Source: Trichaptum fuscoviolaceum
Lineage: Eukaryota; Basidiomycota; Agaricomycetes; Hymenochaetales; Trichaptaceae
Assembly: GCA_910574455.1 (NCBI GenBank)
Contig: CAJSYZ010000011.1
Span: 3,890,941-3,954,940 of the forward strand
DNA length: 64,000 nucleotides
Direction: 5' to 3'
The translations under genes and the position numbers were made by a program. Every line of letters begins with the position of its first letter. The stretch's first letter is position 1. Positions 47,575-58,787 of the stretch are shown in pieces. The notes beneath the pieces are model-generated. The model was given only the letters and a program-made list of their open reading frames with translations. It was not told where the DNA came from and searched no databases.

Positions 47575-48179
47575 ATTTGATCATTTGAACATGGCGTAGT
47601 ATGTAGCAGGGAAATTTGAACGTGTCGGATAGTATCGGGTTTTCAGAATGAGATAGACTGTAACTTGAACCAGATGTACGATCATGATTGCAACTGCCCA
47701 TAGTACTGTAGCCCTTCCTATACATTTTCACATAGTACATATTGCTTTTTACTTTGTATACCACTAGTGCTAGTTATAGTTTGGTGAACACCCAGGGAAT
47801 GGGTGTGCTGGATAGCATGAGCAACACCTGTCATACTATAATGATGATGATGATGAACGAGCCTGAGCTTGAAGTCTTCAATACATGCACAGTAGTAGTA
47901 GTAGTTGGCAGTAATGAGTGGCGGCTTCGACTTCTATACTGAATCTGCTGATGAACTTATCTTGTACTTGCCATTTTACTTAAACTGTGCACGCTCGTGC
48001 TTAAATCTCACTTGAGCCTGGCTTGGCGCCTGATGTACAACTTCCCTCCTTATGCACTGATTTCGTCCTGAAACACCGTGTTCTAAGGCCATCAGGCAGC
48101 CAGGCAACGCTTCAGGTAGGCATGGCATCGCTTCATCCCATTTAAGGAAGCTTCAGGACGCGCCAGGACGCGCCAGTCG
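47575..48179. other. Right subterminal region of the transposon
   Basis: No gene. Contains GATGATGATGATGA and GTAGTAGTAGTAG microsatellites and, nearer the end, a repeated CCAGGACGCG and motifs shared in inverse orientation with the left subterminal region. These could be transposase-binding sites. Confidence 0.5.
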
Positions 48180-48207
48180 CCGTAAGCAGACGGAAGTTTC
48201 CCTGATG
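48180..48207 (-). repeat. Right terminal inverted repeat of the transposon
   Basis: Ends AGTTTCCCTGATG, the inverse of CATCAGGGAAACT at 23922. The next base starts the resumed host exon (AAGGTGAACC). Confidence 0.85.
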
Positions 48208-49155
48208 AAGGTGAACCAAAGAATAATCAATGCATATTTATACGCGGATGGAGGGTCAGCGAACGTATAAAGCCGTTACCTCTCAAGATAGTAGCTGCGG
48301 CAGAACCGAAGGATGACAGACGCCTAGATGGTGGCGATGATGACAAGATGGTGTCGCTACAGAGCATAGGGGAGACCTCTCCTGCTGAAGTCTCGATAGG
48401 AAAACACAAGAAGGGGAAATACAAAGACAAGAAGAAGGGCGTAAAAAAGGGCAAAAACATGAATGAAGGCATGTGTCGGCAACTTTCTCTAACTGACAAG
48501 AATATCCATGTCATTTCCCCCGCAGATATGCATCCATCTCGCACAATATATGATGAGGCTTTTGAAAAGCTGCTTGATGTCAGTCTTGGAACAGAGCCTG
48601 TTCTTAACTCTCACATTCTCAAATTCCAATACAGGCATGTTCTGCGGATGATACAGTGTTTCTTCATGATGGAGATATTGTCAAGTTCATGAAGGTACAT
48701 AAACATTCAATTCATTGTTGATGATATTTTTGCTATTGAAAGTTAGGTACGGACGGATAGTGCCGAGACCAGAGAACCATTATCATGGTGTTGTGATCAA
48801 TTTTGCAGAGATGGTCAGTTCTTTCTCTCTTGCCAGTGGACTGGTTCAGTTTAACACGTTACTTGTGGTGTATGAAGTACTATCATATCGATCAAAGGTC
48901 AATACAGAAATTCAAAGAAAGTCTTGTGGGTATGAGTGGTCCTATGAACAGCACGGACCTTTGAATGACGGAACGTGGTCTGCTATTCTCAAAAGTAAGT
49001 GTACAACAGTCTTGAGTCGATTGGATTTGTAGACTGAATAATCTCTAGTTGATGGATGCGAATATGAAGGCAGGCACTCGAAGAAGAAAGATGCCAAAGA
49101 ATTGGCTGCCAAGAAAGCATTGGAAGGGCATGATTGGGGCAACAGACGCCTATAA
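48208..49155 (+). pseudogene. 3' half of interrupted module gene, with dsRNA-binding domain
   Basis: The frame picks up at EGEPKNNQCIFIRGWRV, exactly where the 5' half at 23140-23921 stops. A basic linker (KGKYKDKKKGVKKGKN) and TIYDEAFEKLLD follow. The small phase-0 exon 48635-48694 (VFLHDGDIVKF) is next, then an exon ending in CDQFCRDG, whose start resembles the same place in the C2H2 paralogue. The final exons read YEWSYEQHGPLNDGTWSAI and IDGCEYEGRHSKKKDAK, then LAAKKALEG, a double-stranded RNA-binding domain with its characteristic KKxAK..AA..AL helix. The stop is at 49155. Without its head and promoter it is presumed silent. The intact gene would have coupled the shared head to dsRNA binding. 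Confidence 0.82.
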
Positions 49156-50559
49156 ATTTCGGGAAGGAGAACGATACACGGATTTTGCTTACCACCTGAT
49201 TTACTTCTTTGCCAAAGGACTTCGATACAAAAGACACTTTTGTATGCTTCTAACCCTTAGGAGCTGTTATATTGAGTCATTAGGATTTACTGAAGAGAAA
49301 TGGTCGCTCAAGGATGCCTGAGGTCTTCAGAGTGTTGCTGGTTATGAGGAGCTTGCAAACGCTATACAATATTTCGATCTAGCAAGAACAACAAGAGTGT
49401 AGTAGTAATTGCGATTATTCTCTCTGTTGTATAACATAGTTGTTGCAGGGAAAAAAGAAGTGAACATGAATAGAAGAGCACCGAGTTGGAATACGAGCAC
49501 CGAAGAGCAATGGGCTCGAACTCGAACTCGAGATCCAGACACGAAACTCGGAAGGTGCAAGGTATGGCGCGCAAGTCAGACTGCCGTCGCACTATGCTGA
49601 TAAGCATAGACGGAGATTCTGTTGACATCAAGGAGACTGTATGATGAGCATTACAGCGATCGACGCATTTGGGATGCATGAAAAAGAAGCAGTGAAGAGA
49701 TTACACGTTGTTTCACAGTAGTCGCTGAATGGGCAACATTGACCGACGAGTAACATAAATCGTGCTTTTGCTGGAGCGTTCGTCGAGGCAACGGTAAGAG
49801 ATATGTTCTATAGTGAATTTCTGTCGCAACCAAGAATATCAACTGCTACGTACTTTTGACTCTGTTCGACCCTAACGCAAATATCACAGTTTATAGCCTA
49901 GCCACTTTTACCACTGGAGTCTGGACCAGTCCAAGTCATTACACACTTTGACGATCCAAGCATCACGGCCGTGGCGACCGCTCCTAATATACCAAGTCAC
50001 TTGGGCCATCAACGGGGGCCCGGAGACCAATACCCATGAGGAATAAAGCGAAAGGAACGTCACACAGTAAAAACAGAGTTCAAAGTTGCTTTCACTGTAC
50101 AAATTGTCTGTAGGTAGTCAAAAACTGTTGGGCATCAGCAGGTAGATGAATGCTGTAATGAAGCACATTACGTTATTCCAACTTGAATAGGTCGAAGATT
50201 TGTCTAGTAGGCACTCGTAGATATTGAAGATCCTTTCAGACATACTGGTCACGGTTTCGAGTATAAAGTTGTGATGCTTGGGATGATCCGTGAAGAATGG
50301 ACTATGGGCCTAACAACGCCTCATGAGCGGAGGTTGTTGAGGAGGCATGTTATTCAGTCGGAAAGCTTGTCAGCCAATGACCCTTTTTCCTAATCTGTGT
50401 GAGTCGCATACTAAAAAACCGTAATACTAATCATCATCAACATGAGTCGGGTGATTTTCTTCGTACATACCTGAGTTAAAAATCTCAGGATTCCGAACTT
50501 GATTCCAAGAAGCGCGCGTAAGGTGCCGAGAATGGGTTGTATATCGTCTGGCGATTGGT
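49156..50559. other. Intergenic, no gene seen
   Basis: Short frames without coding character; an AC/TC-like GAACTCGAACTCGAG stretch at about 49514-49530. Homology to the ankyrin-like duplication begins near 50560. Confidence 0.5.
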
Positions 50560-52620
50560 CATACCATACATAAAGTCTGAGCATGGAGGAGGGTACATAC
50601 GAGAAACATAATACATTCGTTTCTTAGATACATTGAAATGTCCCGTCAATGATGGAAGAGACGAAAAGTAGTTCACTGGCGGAATTCATCTTGATCAATA
50701 CGCGTATCAGCAGATAACGCATTCAGGATAACGCATTCAGACCCAGGCTTTCCGAATTTAGCCTCAAAGATTGCATGGAGGGCACCGTTTTTGGCGATAT
50801 AAGTGCAGCCACTGTAAGAAAGGATGAAGATCATCAGCAAAACCGCATCACTGGCGAAATCTTACTTGAGAAGAAAACCTATCTCAGTACTTACTCATAC
50901 ATAAGCTTTCCCATACCACCAGCCCCATCTCCCAACACTCCCGCACCCTCTCCGAGTCCAGCCACGATAGCCGTTCGTGCCGTTCCAAGTGAGACCATTC
51001 TCGGAGTCCGTAGTTCTATTCCGTATCTCGCAGTCACACTTTCCTCATACGATCGCCTACGCTTCCCGCTCCGCCTCCTTCCGCAGCTTCTTCTCCGTCT
51101 TCTTGCTCATCCTACCGCCGCCCGACGCATGCGCGAGTAAGAGCGGGAGAGGCTCGTACGGCGGGGGTGGAGGCGCCATGAGCGGGCCCAGTGTGCATGG
51201 AAGGCGGAGAGTAAGAGGCAGATTGAGAGGATAGGACGGGCAGCGTCGCGAGGGTTGAAACTGGGTAGGACGTATGAGAGAATGAAACAGACGAAGAGGT
51301 GTGGTGTTCTTGCTGGGATGCTGGGCCGGGATACGATGGTGGTAAGGACAAACTTGAGCGCCGTGATGATTCGAAGGTCGGAAGCTCCCTATTGGCGTTC
51401 CATAGTACGCCAAGCCCGTGCTTGTGTCCGGACTACAAGCAGATGCGGACATGCATTCAAGGCCAGAAGCAGATTGCGACGCTCATCTCTTCATCATGGG
51501 ACGCCGAGTCCGGTCCGTGCACGACAAGCCGTCAGTCCACCCAGCATTGCGTGGTACGCCGCCTCCGGTACCGTGATGTTGCTTTTGTTGTATTCTCCGT
51601 AGGAGATGAACTTAGATGATGGGACAACGAAGGAGATTAGATGCCATACACGGCCTAAAAAAAGAGCATGTGAGTGCGTGAGGAAGTACGAGAATATCAA
51701 GAGACGTACAATAAACTCAGCATACACTTCTTTGCTCACCCGCATCCTTCTCTGGAACAACCGCAGCCCAAGTTTCACTGAAAATGCACCCGCAATGACA
51801 TCTTCACCTCCGCCTTCGAACACCTTCACCACGTCCGATGACCCTTACTCAGCTCAAGCGCATCACCTCCCCGCAGGAGCACGGAATCGGTACCATGTAT
51901 CAAGAAAATCGGAGAATACGTTCGGATTTGTTGGTATAGAAAATTCGAAGGTGCTATGAGACACTAAGAGAAACTTGTTGCCGCTCGCAGGCAACGACAC
52001 AACTTTCTAACACCCTTAACGCTGTTCACGACCGTCCGACCATAATGAGGCGCCCATATATGACGACGGGCTTGTGACAAGATCGCGAACGAGGTTCAGC
52101 ACGGTATTGCGTACTTCTGCCTGCGATTTTGGCGTAGGCTCCCTGGATTTCGACGCAGAGGTTCTGAGGATGTTTCTGTACCAAGACGGAGTTGGAGAGG
52201 AGACAGCTGGTGATTGTGGTTTCCACCCTGGAGAACTGGGACCAGGAGATAGTAATGCGCCCAGGCGCTCCGATTTGCGAAAGAAAGGGCGTTTCGAGTC
52301 CGCGTGTAAGGCCTGAAGACCAATCCTGAGCATCGTCGTACGACGGAGGTTCATCCTCAGAAAGAAGGTCGCGCTTATCCTTGTTCGCGAAGATCAGTGT
52401 ACGATGTCGAGTGGATGTCAAAAGGTTTTGAAGAGCTTGTCGTCCAGAAGATGGGTACAAGGAAGACATAGGAAGTCAGAGGTCCGTGAATAACGCGGCT
52501 GTGTTGAGGTCGGGCGAAGCAACTGTGCATGGCAGAGATTGGCTGAAAAGCACTGTTGGGCATTGCTCATCAGCGCTCGCCATGCTTCCAAATGATCAAC
52601 TACGCACCGGAATTCATAGC
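50560..52620. repeat. Segmental duplication, copy 2 (with 16130-18520)
   Basis: Similarity to the ankyrin-like gene and its flanks in the same orientation, shorter because of internal deletions. It lies about 34 kb away, on the other side of the large transposon. Confidence 0.85.
50891..52402 (-). pseudogene. Ankyrin-like PPxY gene, paralogue 3, decayed
   Basis: Blocks matching the intact paralogue at 16446-18262 occur in different frames: EDEPPSYDDAQDW, PSWYRNILRTS, the PTPKSQAEVRNTVLNLVRD region, LFQRRMRVSKEV and the 3' end. The start codon position now reads CTG, several frameshifts are present, and about 165 bases around 51970 are deleted. That deletion removes exactly the ankyrin-like EGHTPxYWAI segment and its flank. 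It is therefore non-functional. It is closer to paralogue 2 than to paralogue 1. Confidence 0.87.
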
Positions 52621-53405
52621 ATTCTCCCCCAAGCGCTGTTGAAACGGAAGTTCCTCAGTCGGCTTGAACACCCTTGAATGTGGACAGATATCGCTTTGGC
52701 GCTGATCGAAATATTGTTCGAATGTCGTTCATAGATACCTCAGCCAGACCTTGGTAAACCTGTATGTTAAGAATTTTGATCATATAGATTAAGATGATCG
52801 TGGATCGTGCCAGTGGCTGAGTGGAACCAGTGCCTACTACTACTGTAGTAAAGTGACATGACGCTTACACAACCTGAACTTGAACCGCCACGGTGAGTCA
52901 CGGACTCGGATGTGGTCAATGGGTCTTCAAGCTCAAAGTACTTTTCAAACTTCCACGAGACTGAAGTGGTTCATGCGCGGCCGTTTTTTGAAGCCACGAA
53001 GAATCGAGATTTCGTTGCACTCCACGCGTCAAGATATATTTTCTGAAGTTTCCCGTGCTTGTGTTGTGGCTGTGTTTTCAAGTTCTGAGGCAAGGACCAT
53101 CCCGGTTGACTCAAGGGCCGTCGGCGTCGCCAATACAGCATTTGCATGACCTTCTCACCCTCACAGTACCTTCTCACCCCGACAGTACTGTCATGGATAG
53201 GTAACCTGCACAAGAACTGCAAAGTAAGCTCAAACCCCTTTTTATTGAAACATCTCCAGTTGAGCGCTGATGTACTGTCAGTGATGGATATTCTTCCATT
53301 CTTCTGCGTCCCATCACAGACTTCAACCCTCAAACCTTAGGCCTCATGCTGTTCAACTGCAAATAGCCACACTCCACTCATGCACGCGCCTTTCAATCTC
53401 CCTTC
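52621..53405. other. Intergenic; transposon-like motifs, no gene
   Basis: At 52805-52915 motifs typical of the large transposon occur (GTGCCAGTGGC, CTACTACTACTGTAGTA, AACTTGAACC, ACTCGGA), perhaps a small related relic. No coding sequence is supported. Confidence 0.5.
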
Positions 53406-53411
53406 TATAAA
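53406..53411 (+). promoter_or_regulatory. TATA box of the Zn2Cys6-fused module gene
   Basis: TATAAA, 50 bases before the ATG at 53461, a spacing that implies a very short leader. Confidence 0.6.
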
Positions 53412-53460
53412 CTGGAGGAACTATCGACTTTAGCATGCACTCTCCAGAATCTCCCACATT

Positions 53461-55382
53461 ATGGACACACCGGAACACATTCAGACTTATCGGCAATGTT
53501 TGATAAAACTAGGCTATGGCTGCCCACTATATGAGCCTGACCCAAGTCGCTACGAACATGTTCAGATCGGTGATGTCGGATACGTTGACTCCATGAATGG
53601 GAACTTTCATCGCGTCTTTAATGCTTTCTTCCATGCGGAACACCCCATCAACCGACGACACGGCATTCCTGACAATTTCGAGCCATTGGATGCGAGCTTG
53701 CGAAATCATGTTCGAGCAGCTGATCATGCTGTCGGTGTTCACTCAGTTTCCCTTTCTGTTGAAAAATCGGCCGGCTTTGATCTCGAAGGGTAGTGTCAAT
53801 TCTTGAAAGCGGAGGCTGATTTTGGTAATTGACGTCTTTGTTGTAGGAGTGTTCTACCTGCGGGAGCTGAATTGGAACTATCGAGCTCGAAGCGACAAGG
53901 AGCGTTGATCATCATCAAGGAGCCGGCCGCACGCGTCAACTCGGATCATTGCGATGCCCTTGGTGAGAAGCTGAAGCAGAACTACACGAATTGGTTTCAA
54001 TTTGTGCGCACTGTATCTCCAAACCTCGAATTGCGCGAGATGGTATTCGTGACAGGGTACGACCTGGCCTCCGATTGGGCCACCGCATCTGTCACTCGTC
54101 GTAACGAAAATGTCAGACTTCGTTTCAAGGTTGGTGACCCACAAACACTGTCTGCGGGTGCCTCCCTTTGGGGAAGTTGGCAATGTTCTGCGAATGTCCC
54201 CGTGCGCTCTGGACCCAGTTCATCCCAGAAGGCTGAGCACATTGAAGGCGGACCCGGAAAAAATCAATGCATTTTCTTTCGAGGCTTCCGAATAGATGAT
54301 AGGTTGTTGTTCCCTCGACTGAGAGCTGCAGCTGGTCCCCATAACCTTGAAAAAGGAGATGGTGACTCGGAGGGGTCGGTTTCACCACTGGTGAGCGCAA
54401 AGGACTTTGAAACTGTGGAGCTGGACAGCAGAATGTCAAGGATGGAAAAGGTAAGTAATTGATTGCTTGATCTTGAAGTCGACCTAACAACTTTTTTTGC
54501 CTCTATGAGACCGCAGACATTTACGATATCGTTTTCGATCATCTGTTAGAGGTGAGTAATGCCGACAAATATGATGATGAATAACCTTCCGCGATCAATA
54601 ATCGAAAAAATTAGCAATCAGGCAGTCAACCTATTTTGCTACATGACGATGAAGTAGTGAGTATCCTAGAGGTAAGTAATGATTAAACAACTAAATAATA
54701 AAAACTCAATTTTGAACTTTTTTTGGTTAAGGATATTGCTTCCACTGGTCAGCACAGGGCAGAATCAGACTCTAACTCGCTGGCAAGCAGACCTATCCTT
54801 CTCTGTAAATTCGTGTTGCTCTTATAATGTCTGACTTGTTTTCCTTAAAGGCAACTAACAAAGTCACAAATTTATCGAGCAAAGCTACTGAGGTGTGTAA
54901 TTGAGCTGATACGCTTACTGTCTCGCTATTTTTGCCTTTGACTTCTAAACACTGATTACCACGAATGCGAATTACTGCTACACTGAAAACATAGGACAAC
55001 AACCGGGCTGGTGAACCATTGAATTCACCTTTTGTAGTGCATACACACATTTCATTGCGTATGTACAGTGGCAGCTCATATCCTTGTATCCTTTTCTTTC
55101 TGGCTTACCTCCGCTCATTCTCGCAGAGGAAACTGGCGGTCGACCGCATCGGGTCCGAGCTTGCATTGCTTGTAGGCGGATAAGGGCCAGAGTGAGCTCA
55201 GTGTCTTAATTTGTACTATGATGATCATTGACAGAATCATATCAGTGCGATCGTCCGGAGGGGAATAAGCATGTGGACTGTAGTTATTGCAGAACCAGAG
55301 GCATTGAATGTTCAGTGAGTAATGCCAGTTCCATAACGGATTTAAGCGGGACTGACCTTTGCGCCCATTTCAGATGAAGTAG
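53461..55382 (+). CDS. YEPDP/FVTG module protein with Zn(II)2Cys6 domain
   Basis: Ten exons: 53461-53789, 53847-54450, 54510-54551, 54615-54671, 54732-54804, 54864-54892, 54995-55058, 55127-55191, 55246-55314, 55374-55382, 446 residues. Part A shows LYEPDPSR, VQIGDVGYVD, RVFNAFFH. Part B shows LPAGAELELSSS, LREMVFVTGYDLASDW, LWGSW and NQCIFFRGFRI. The shared small exons read DIYDIVFDHLLE and PILLHDDEVVSIL. Near the C-terminus ACIACRRIRAR joins CDRPEGNKHVDCSYC and ends RTRGIEC: C-x2-C-x6-C-x10-C-x2-C-x6-C, a Gal4-type binuclear zinc cluster. Fungal proteins with this domain are DNA-binding regulators, though it usually sits at the N-terminus. The middle exons (54732-54892) are less certain. 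Confidence 0.8.
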
Positions 55383-56195
55383 TATACTTCCAGACCGACA
55401 AAAAGTAACACACTCCGGGAATGACATGGACAATCAAAGGACATTCAAGTTACGCATCCTCATGACTGGCGTTCGGGTGTGGAAAAAAAATCTATGTGTT
55501 AGAAAGTAAGTCATGGTAAGCATTTGACGTTCTAGTAAGCAATTTCGAATAGAATAGAACGGAAAAGGCTTTATGACCTCGAACATCGGTAGAGAATGAA
55601 CTCGAGTTGTACTCAGATTTGGGTGCGTTTAAAATTACGGACAGTCTCTAGCAGATCGAGGAGCAGTTTCGGTCTTGGGCTTGATGCAGACGTAGTCAAG
55701 TTCGAGTTGAGCTTAAGAATAAGTTATCCATTCCATTGCGAAGATAATAGACAAAAGACATAGTGGGCATGGACTAGAGAACACAGAGCGAAACACAGAG
55801 GACCGAGTACCGATGAACAATGGGAACAGTGGGGTACATACAGAGTGGGCATGAGACACAATATCGGGAATGAGAGATAAGGAAGTGAGTGATGGAGATA
55901 ATAGTATATTGTACAGATGATACAGAGGGTGCTTTTTTGTAGACAACAAGACGATGATGAGTGTTATAGGGTAGAATTACAGTGTGACGGTTGATGCGAA
56001 AAGGGAGCCGAACTTTTACAAGACATGCTCAGTGACGGCTGAGACGACGAATATCGCGAATTGAGTGAGCGTCGGCGAAGATAGGGAGTGTGTTATCCTG
56101 AAAGACAAGATTCTGTCAACGCGATGTCTAAGCTGAGACCAGCATCAGCGACGCACCTTAAACGACCTTCACCTCTCATCCACCAACATCGACCT
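55383..56195. other. Intergenic, no gene seen
   Basis: Spacer between convergent genes. No coding sequence or clear repeat supported. Confidence 0.5.
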
Positions 56196-56426
56196 TCACA
56201 ATCCTAACGGCTTCAACAAACCACTCAGCGCCTCTGGTGCTAGCCCAAACCTCCACACAACGACTGAGCCCGCCGCTCCCAGCGCGCCCAGCACCGCTAT
56301 CGGCGCTACCCACTCGCCCTGGGTCATCTTCTGCATCACCGAGGTCGGTAGCCCGTAATTACGGTGATACGCTTCGTACGGCTGCCACGCAAAGTCCGGG
56401 TGGACGTAGACGTTGAAGGGGCGCAT
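56196..56426 (-). CDS. Small single-pass membrane protein, unknown
   Basis: A 76-residue frame starting MRPFNVYVHPDF with one clear hydrophobic segment (VAPIAVLGALGAAGSVVVW) and a short C-terminus ending KPLGL. The composition (aromatic, positively charged N-terminal half, then one membrane span) resembles small mitochondrial or ER proteins, but I do not recognise a family. The frame stays open upstream to an ATG at 56630; that extension looks less coding-like, so the inner start was chosen. Upstream exons are possible. Confidence 0.5.
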   Translation of the reverse strand: MRPFNVYVHPDFAWQPYEAYHRNYGLPTSVMQKMTQGEWVAPIAVLGALGAAGSVVVWRFGLAPEALSGLLKPLGL

Positions 56427-58787
56427 GAGAGCCAGGGTGGGCGACTTTGCTGGGGTTGATGAGCGTAAAGAAGGGGGGAGGCTGGCGCCCAAGGACAGAA
56501 GAATGTTGTTATAGGGGTAAGTTAAACTTTGAAAGTCGCCGAGTCCGTTGGGGATGGCTGACCCGGGGTAGATGTATTGATGGATGGTGCTGATGGGGAA
56601 GAAGATAGCGCAAGGACAACAGATGAACACCTCCGGAAGGTTATATGTGCTGACCGTGTGCGGTGTGCGAGGCCGTTTACAACACCGCTAAGCGCCGGCG
56701 AGCTGCGCGCTGCTGACTAGAGTTCCGAGGCACGGACCCGACGCACCCTTCAGTCAAGATATCTTTCGTTACTCAACCAGCGGTCAAGCCGGATAGAGGC
56801 TGAGGCGTTGATGGGTGCTGATGTTGCGGCGTGCGGCGTGCGGTACGTATAAAATATTTCACCGATACGTCTTGACGGTGCGGTGAGGTGTAGCGGGCAG
56901 GCAGCGGAAGATGCAGGTGATTGATTGCAGGAAGAGAGGAAGGTACGTATATATAATATAATGATAATAAGAAACCCGGAACCTGATGATAATAAGGGAC
57001 AGAAGGGGACAAGAGCAGGGAAGGTGGTCTCGGAATCAACGATGCGTGTATCTATACATCGGATAGGGGCTTCCCCATACATTCATTGGCTCGACAGCCG
57101 ACCTGCAGCTCGAACACGTATATGGTACGCAGCCGCTTTCGATCTAGAATACAATCCGGGGAACACGCGCCCAGCGCTGCGCTGTAGCGTCCGAAGCGCT
57201 ATACAATCGGTGCATCATCTGCCCACCTTGTGCTCTCAATCGAGGGCAAGCCGTACGGCGGCTTCTTCGATCGATCAAGTTCCCTATTCGTATGTACGTT
57301 TTCCTTTGAATCCAGATATGAAAACTTTGAACCTGTGGAATTTGAACGGTGAAGCGATGAGGTGGACATGAGATGTCAACACCAATGAAATGATATCGCC
57401 ACCATCAGCCGCGAACAGCTAGGCCTGCCGGCAGGCTTGGAAGGGAAGAGGGACGTAGGTATGACGTCCCCGAAAGGTACGGATCTCGGGTCGTGGTCTT
57501 GACCCCATCGGATGTTCCTTGACCATGATAGGTACCGCGACCGGGCCCTTTGCGTATAAATACACAAAGTTGCCTTCGCGCCTATGCTCCTTTGCTCATT
57601 CCAGCTAAGCAATGGACAATTATCGTCGATGTCTACTTGCAGACGTGTACCTGCCACCTGAATGGCCTATCTAGTCCTGGAAGCAAGCCACAGCTCTTGT
57701 ACAATTTTGTGCGTCGTGGCAATACCTACCCCATCCTTGGGGTTCGGGCACCAATGGGCTTCGCTTCCCAGAACTTCTACAAAACTTTCACATGTTTCTC
57801 CTTCGCTTCTATGACCAACGACCTGGGCTTCTATCGGTATCAATTAACAACGATCGACATATGGATCCTATCAGAGCGATGCCTCATTGGAGAACAGATC
57901 TTGCCTCTTATCCGTTATGACGCAATTATAGTTCAACCACTCTCCTCTGATTGTCTATCAGACTTTTCTGCTGTCCTATCGTGCCCGCCTTGCAAGTTAT
58001 TTATACTAGATCTGCTACGGAGGTCATGATAGGGTTCGACACAACGACTCACATACTGTATCTTCTCGCTCAGGTTTGTACCTCGATTAACACCTCGCCT
58101 CATCAGCTCTTCGGAATTCTTAGGAAAAACCTGCGTTACTTGTTAGCTTATCCGCAATTCGCGGACAGTAGCTCAGGTATAGGTGGTCTCATTCTCGAGG
58201 AACTCACTGGGTTATGTTCGCAGCCAATCATTTGATTCTTCTGATTGTTCGAGAAACCGAGGATGAGCTGCAGACCAGTTTTCTTCTTGTTCCATCATAC
58301 AGGACTGTTCACGGCTGGGTGCTCTCCCACAGCACGTCCGTGTAGCTCTACGTGCTTTCAGTCAAAGTCAATCACCGGGTTCTTTCTTCCTCATCAGTTC
58401 AGTCACTTCGAGCGCATGTCGCTTTGTTGTGCTCTCCGACCAATGTTGTCGAGTGTACTCTTCCGTTTCAGGTTGCGGGCGTGAAGCAAAGCGTCGTCAG
58501 AAAGCGTCTTCTTTATTCGAACTAACCATCGATCTTCACACCTCACAAGTAACGGAATGCTTGCGAAGCAATGGTCTGGAAGTAGCAAATGAAATTGGCC
58601 TTGCGTTAGACACTAAATTACGACACTTCATCCCACACATTCTTTGCTTAGTTGCGGTAGCGCGAAGTAGGATACTACTTCATAAAACATCATGATATTA
58701 CAGTTGTAGCAACGCGCAAGTCAATAAAGCTCTTGAATACAGCAATCGAGTATCATGACTTATTCAAACAAGAAATCAATAGAAAGC
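56427..58787. other. Long region without a supported gene
   Basis: Several open frames of 80-160 codons on both strands were read; none has a recognisable motif or plausible splice continuity. Possible TATA-like GTATAAAT near 57555. Could hide a degraded or very divergent gene. Confidence 0.45.

Larger units (their letters stand above)
23922..48207 (+). mobile_element. 24.3-kb Plavaka-type DNA transposon with cargo genes
   Basis: The two ends are inverted repeats (CATCAGGGAAACT identical, then 9 of the next 15 bases). They interrupt one host gene whose halves lie directly outside. Removing 23922-48207 and one copy of a shared AA restores the paralogues' spacing between the conserved His and the NQCIF motif, so the inferred target duplication is 2 bp. 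Inside are a Plavaka transposase on the plus strand, a charged coiled-coil gene on the minus strand, three PA-clan protease copies, a large unknown gene, a LINE relic and many short palindromes. Both ends also share subterminal motifs such as CTTAAAT, GTCCTGA and AGTGCATAAG. Orientation follows the transposase. Confidence 0.85.

Noticed and set aside
49049..49321. Separate 90-codon gene after the dsRNA-binding domain
   Set aside because: Its first part is the dsRNA-binding exon read in a shifted frame and the remainder has no motif.
57550..58235. Genes in 57.5-58.2 kb
   Set aside because: Open frames of 94-159 codons, but no recognisable domain, no splice continuity and no homologue in the window.
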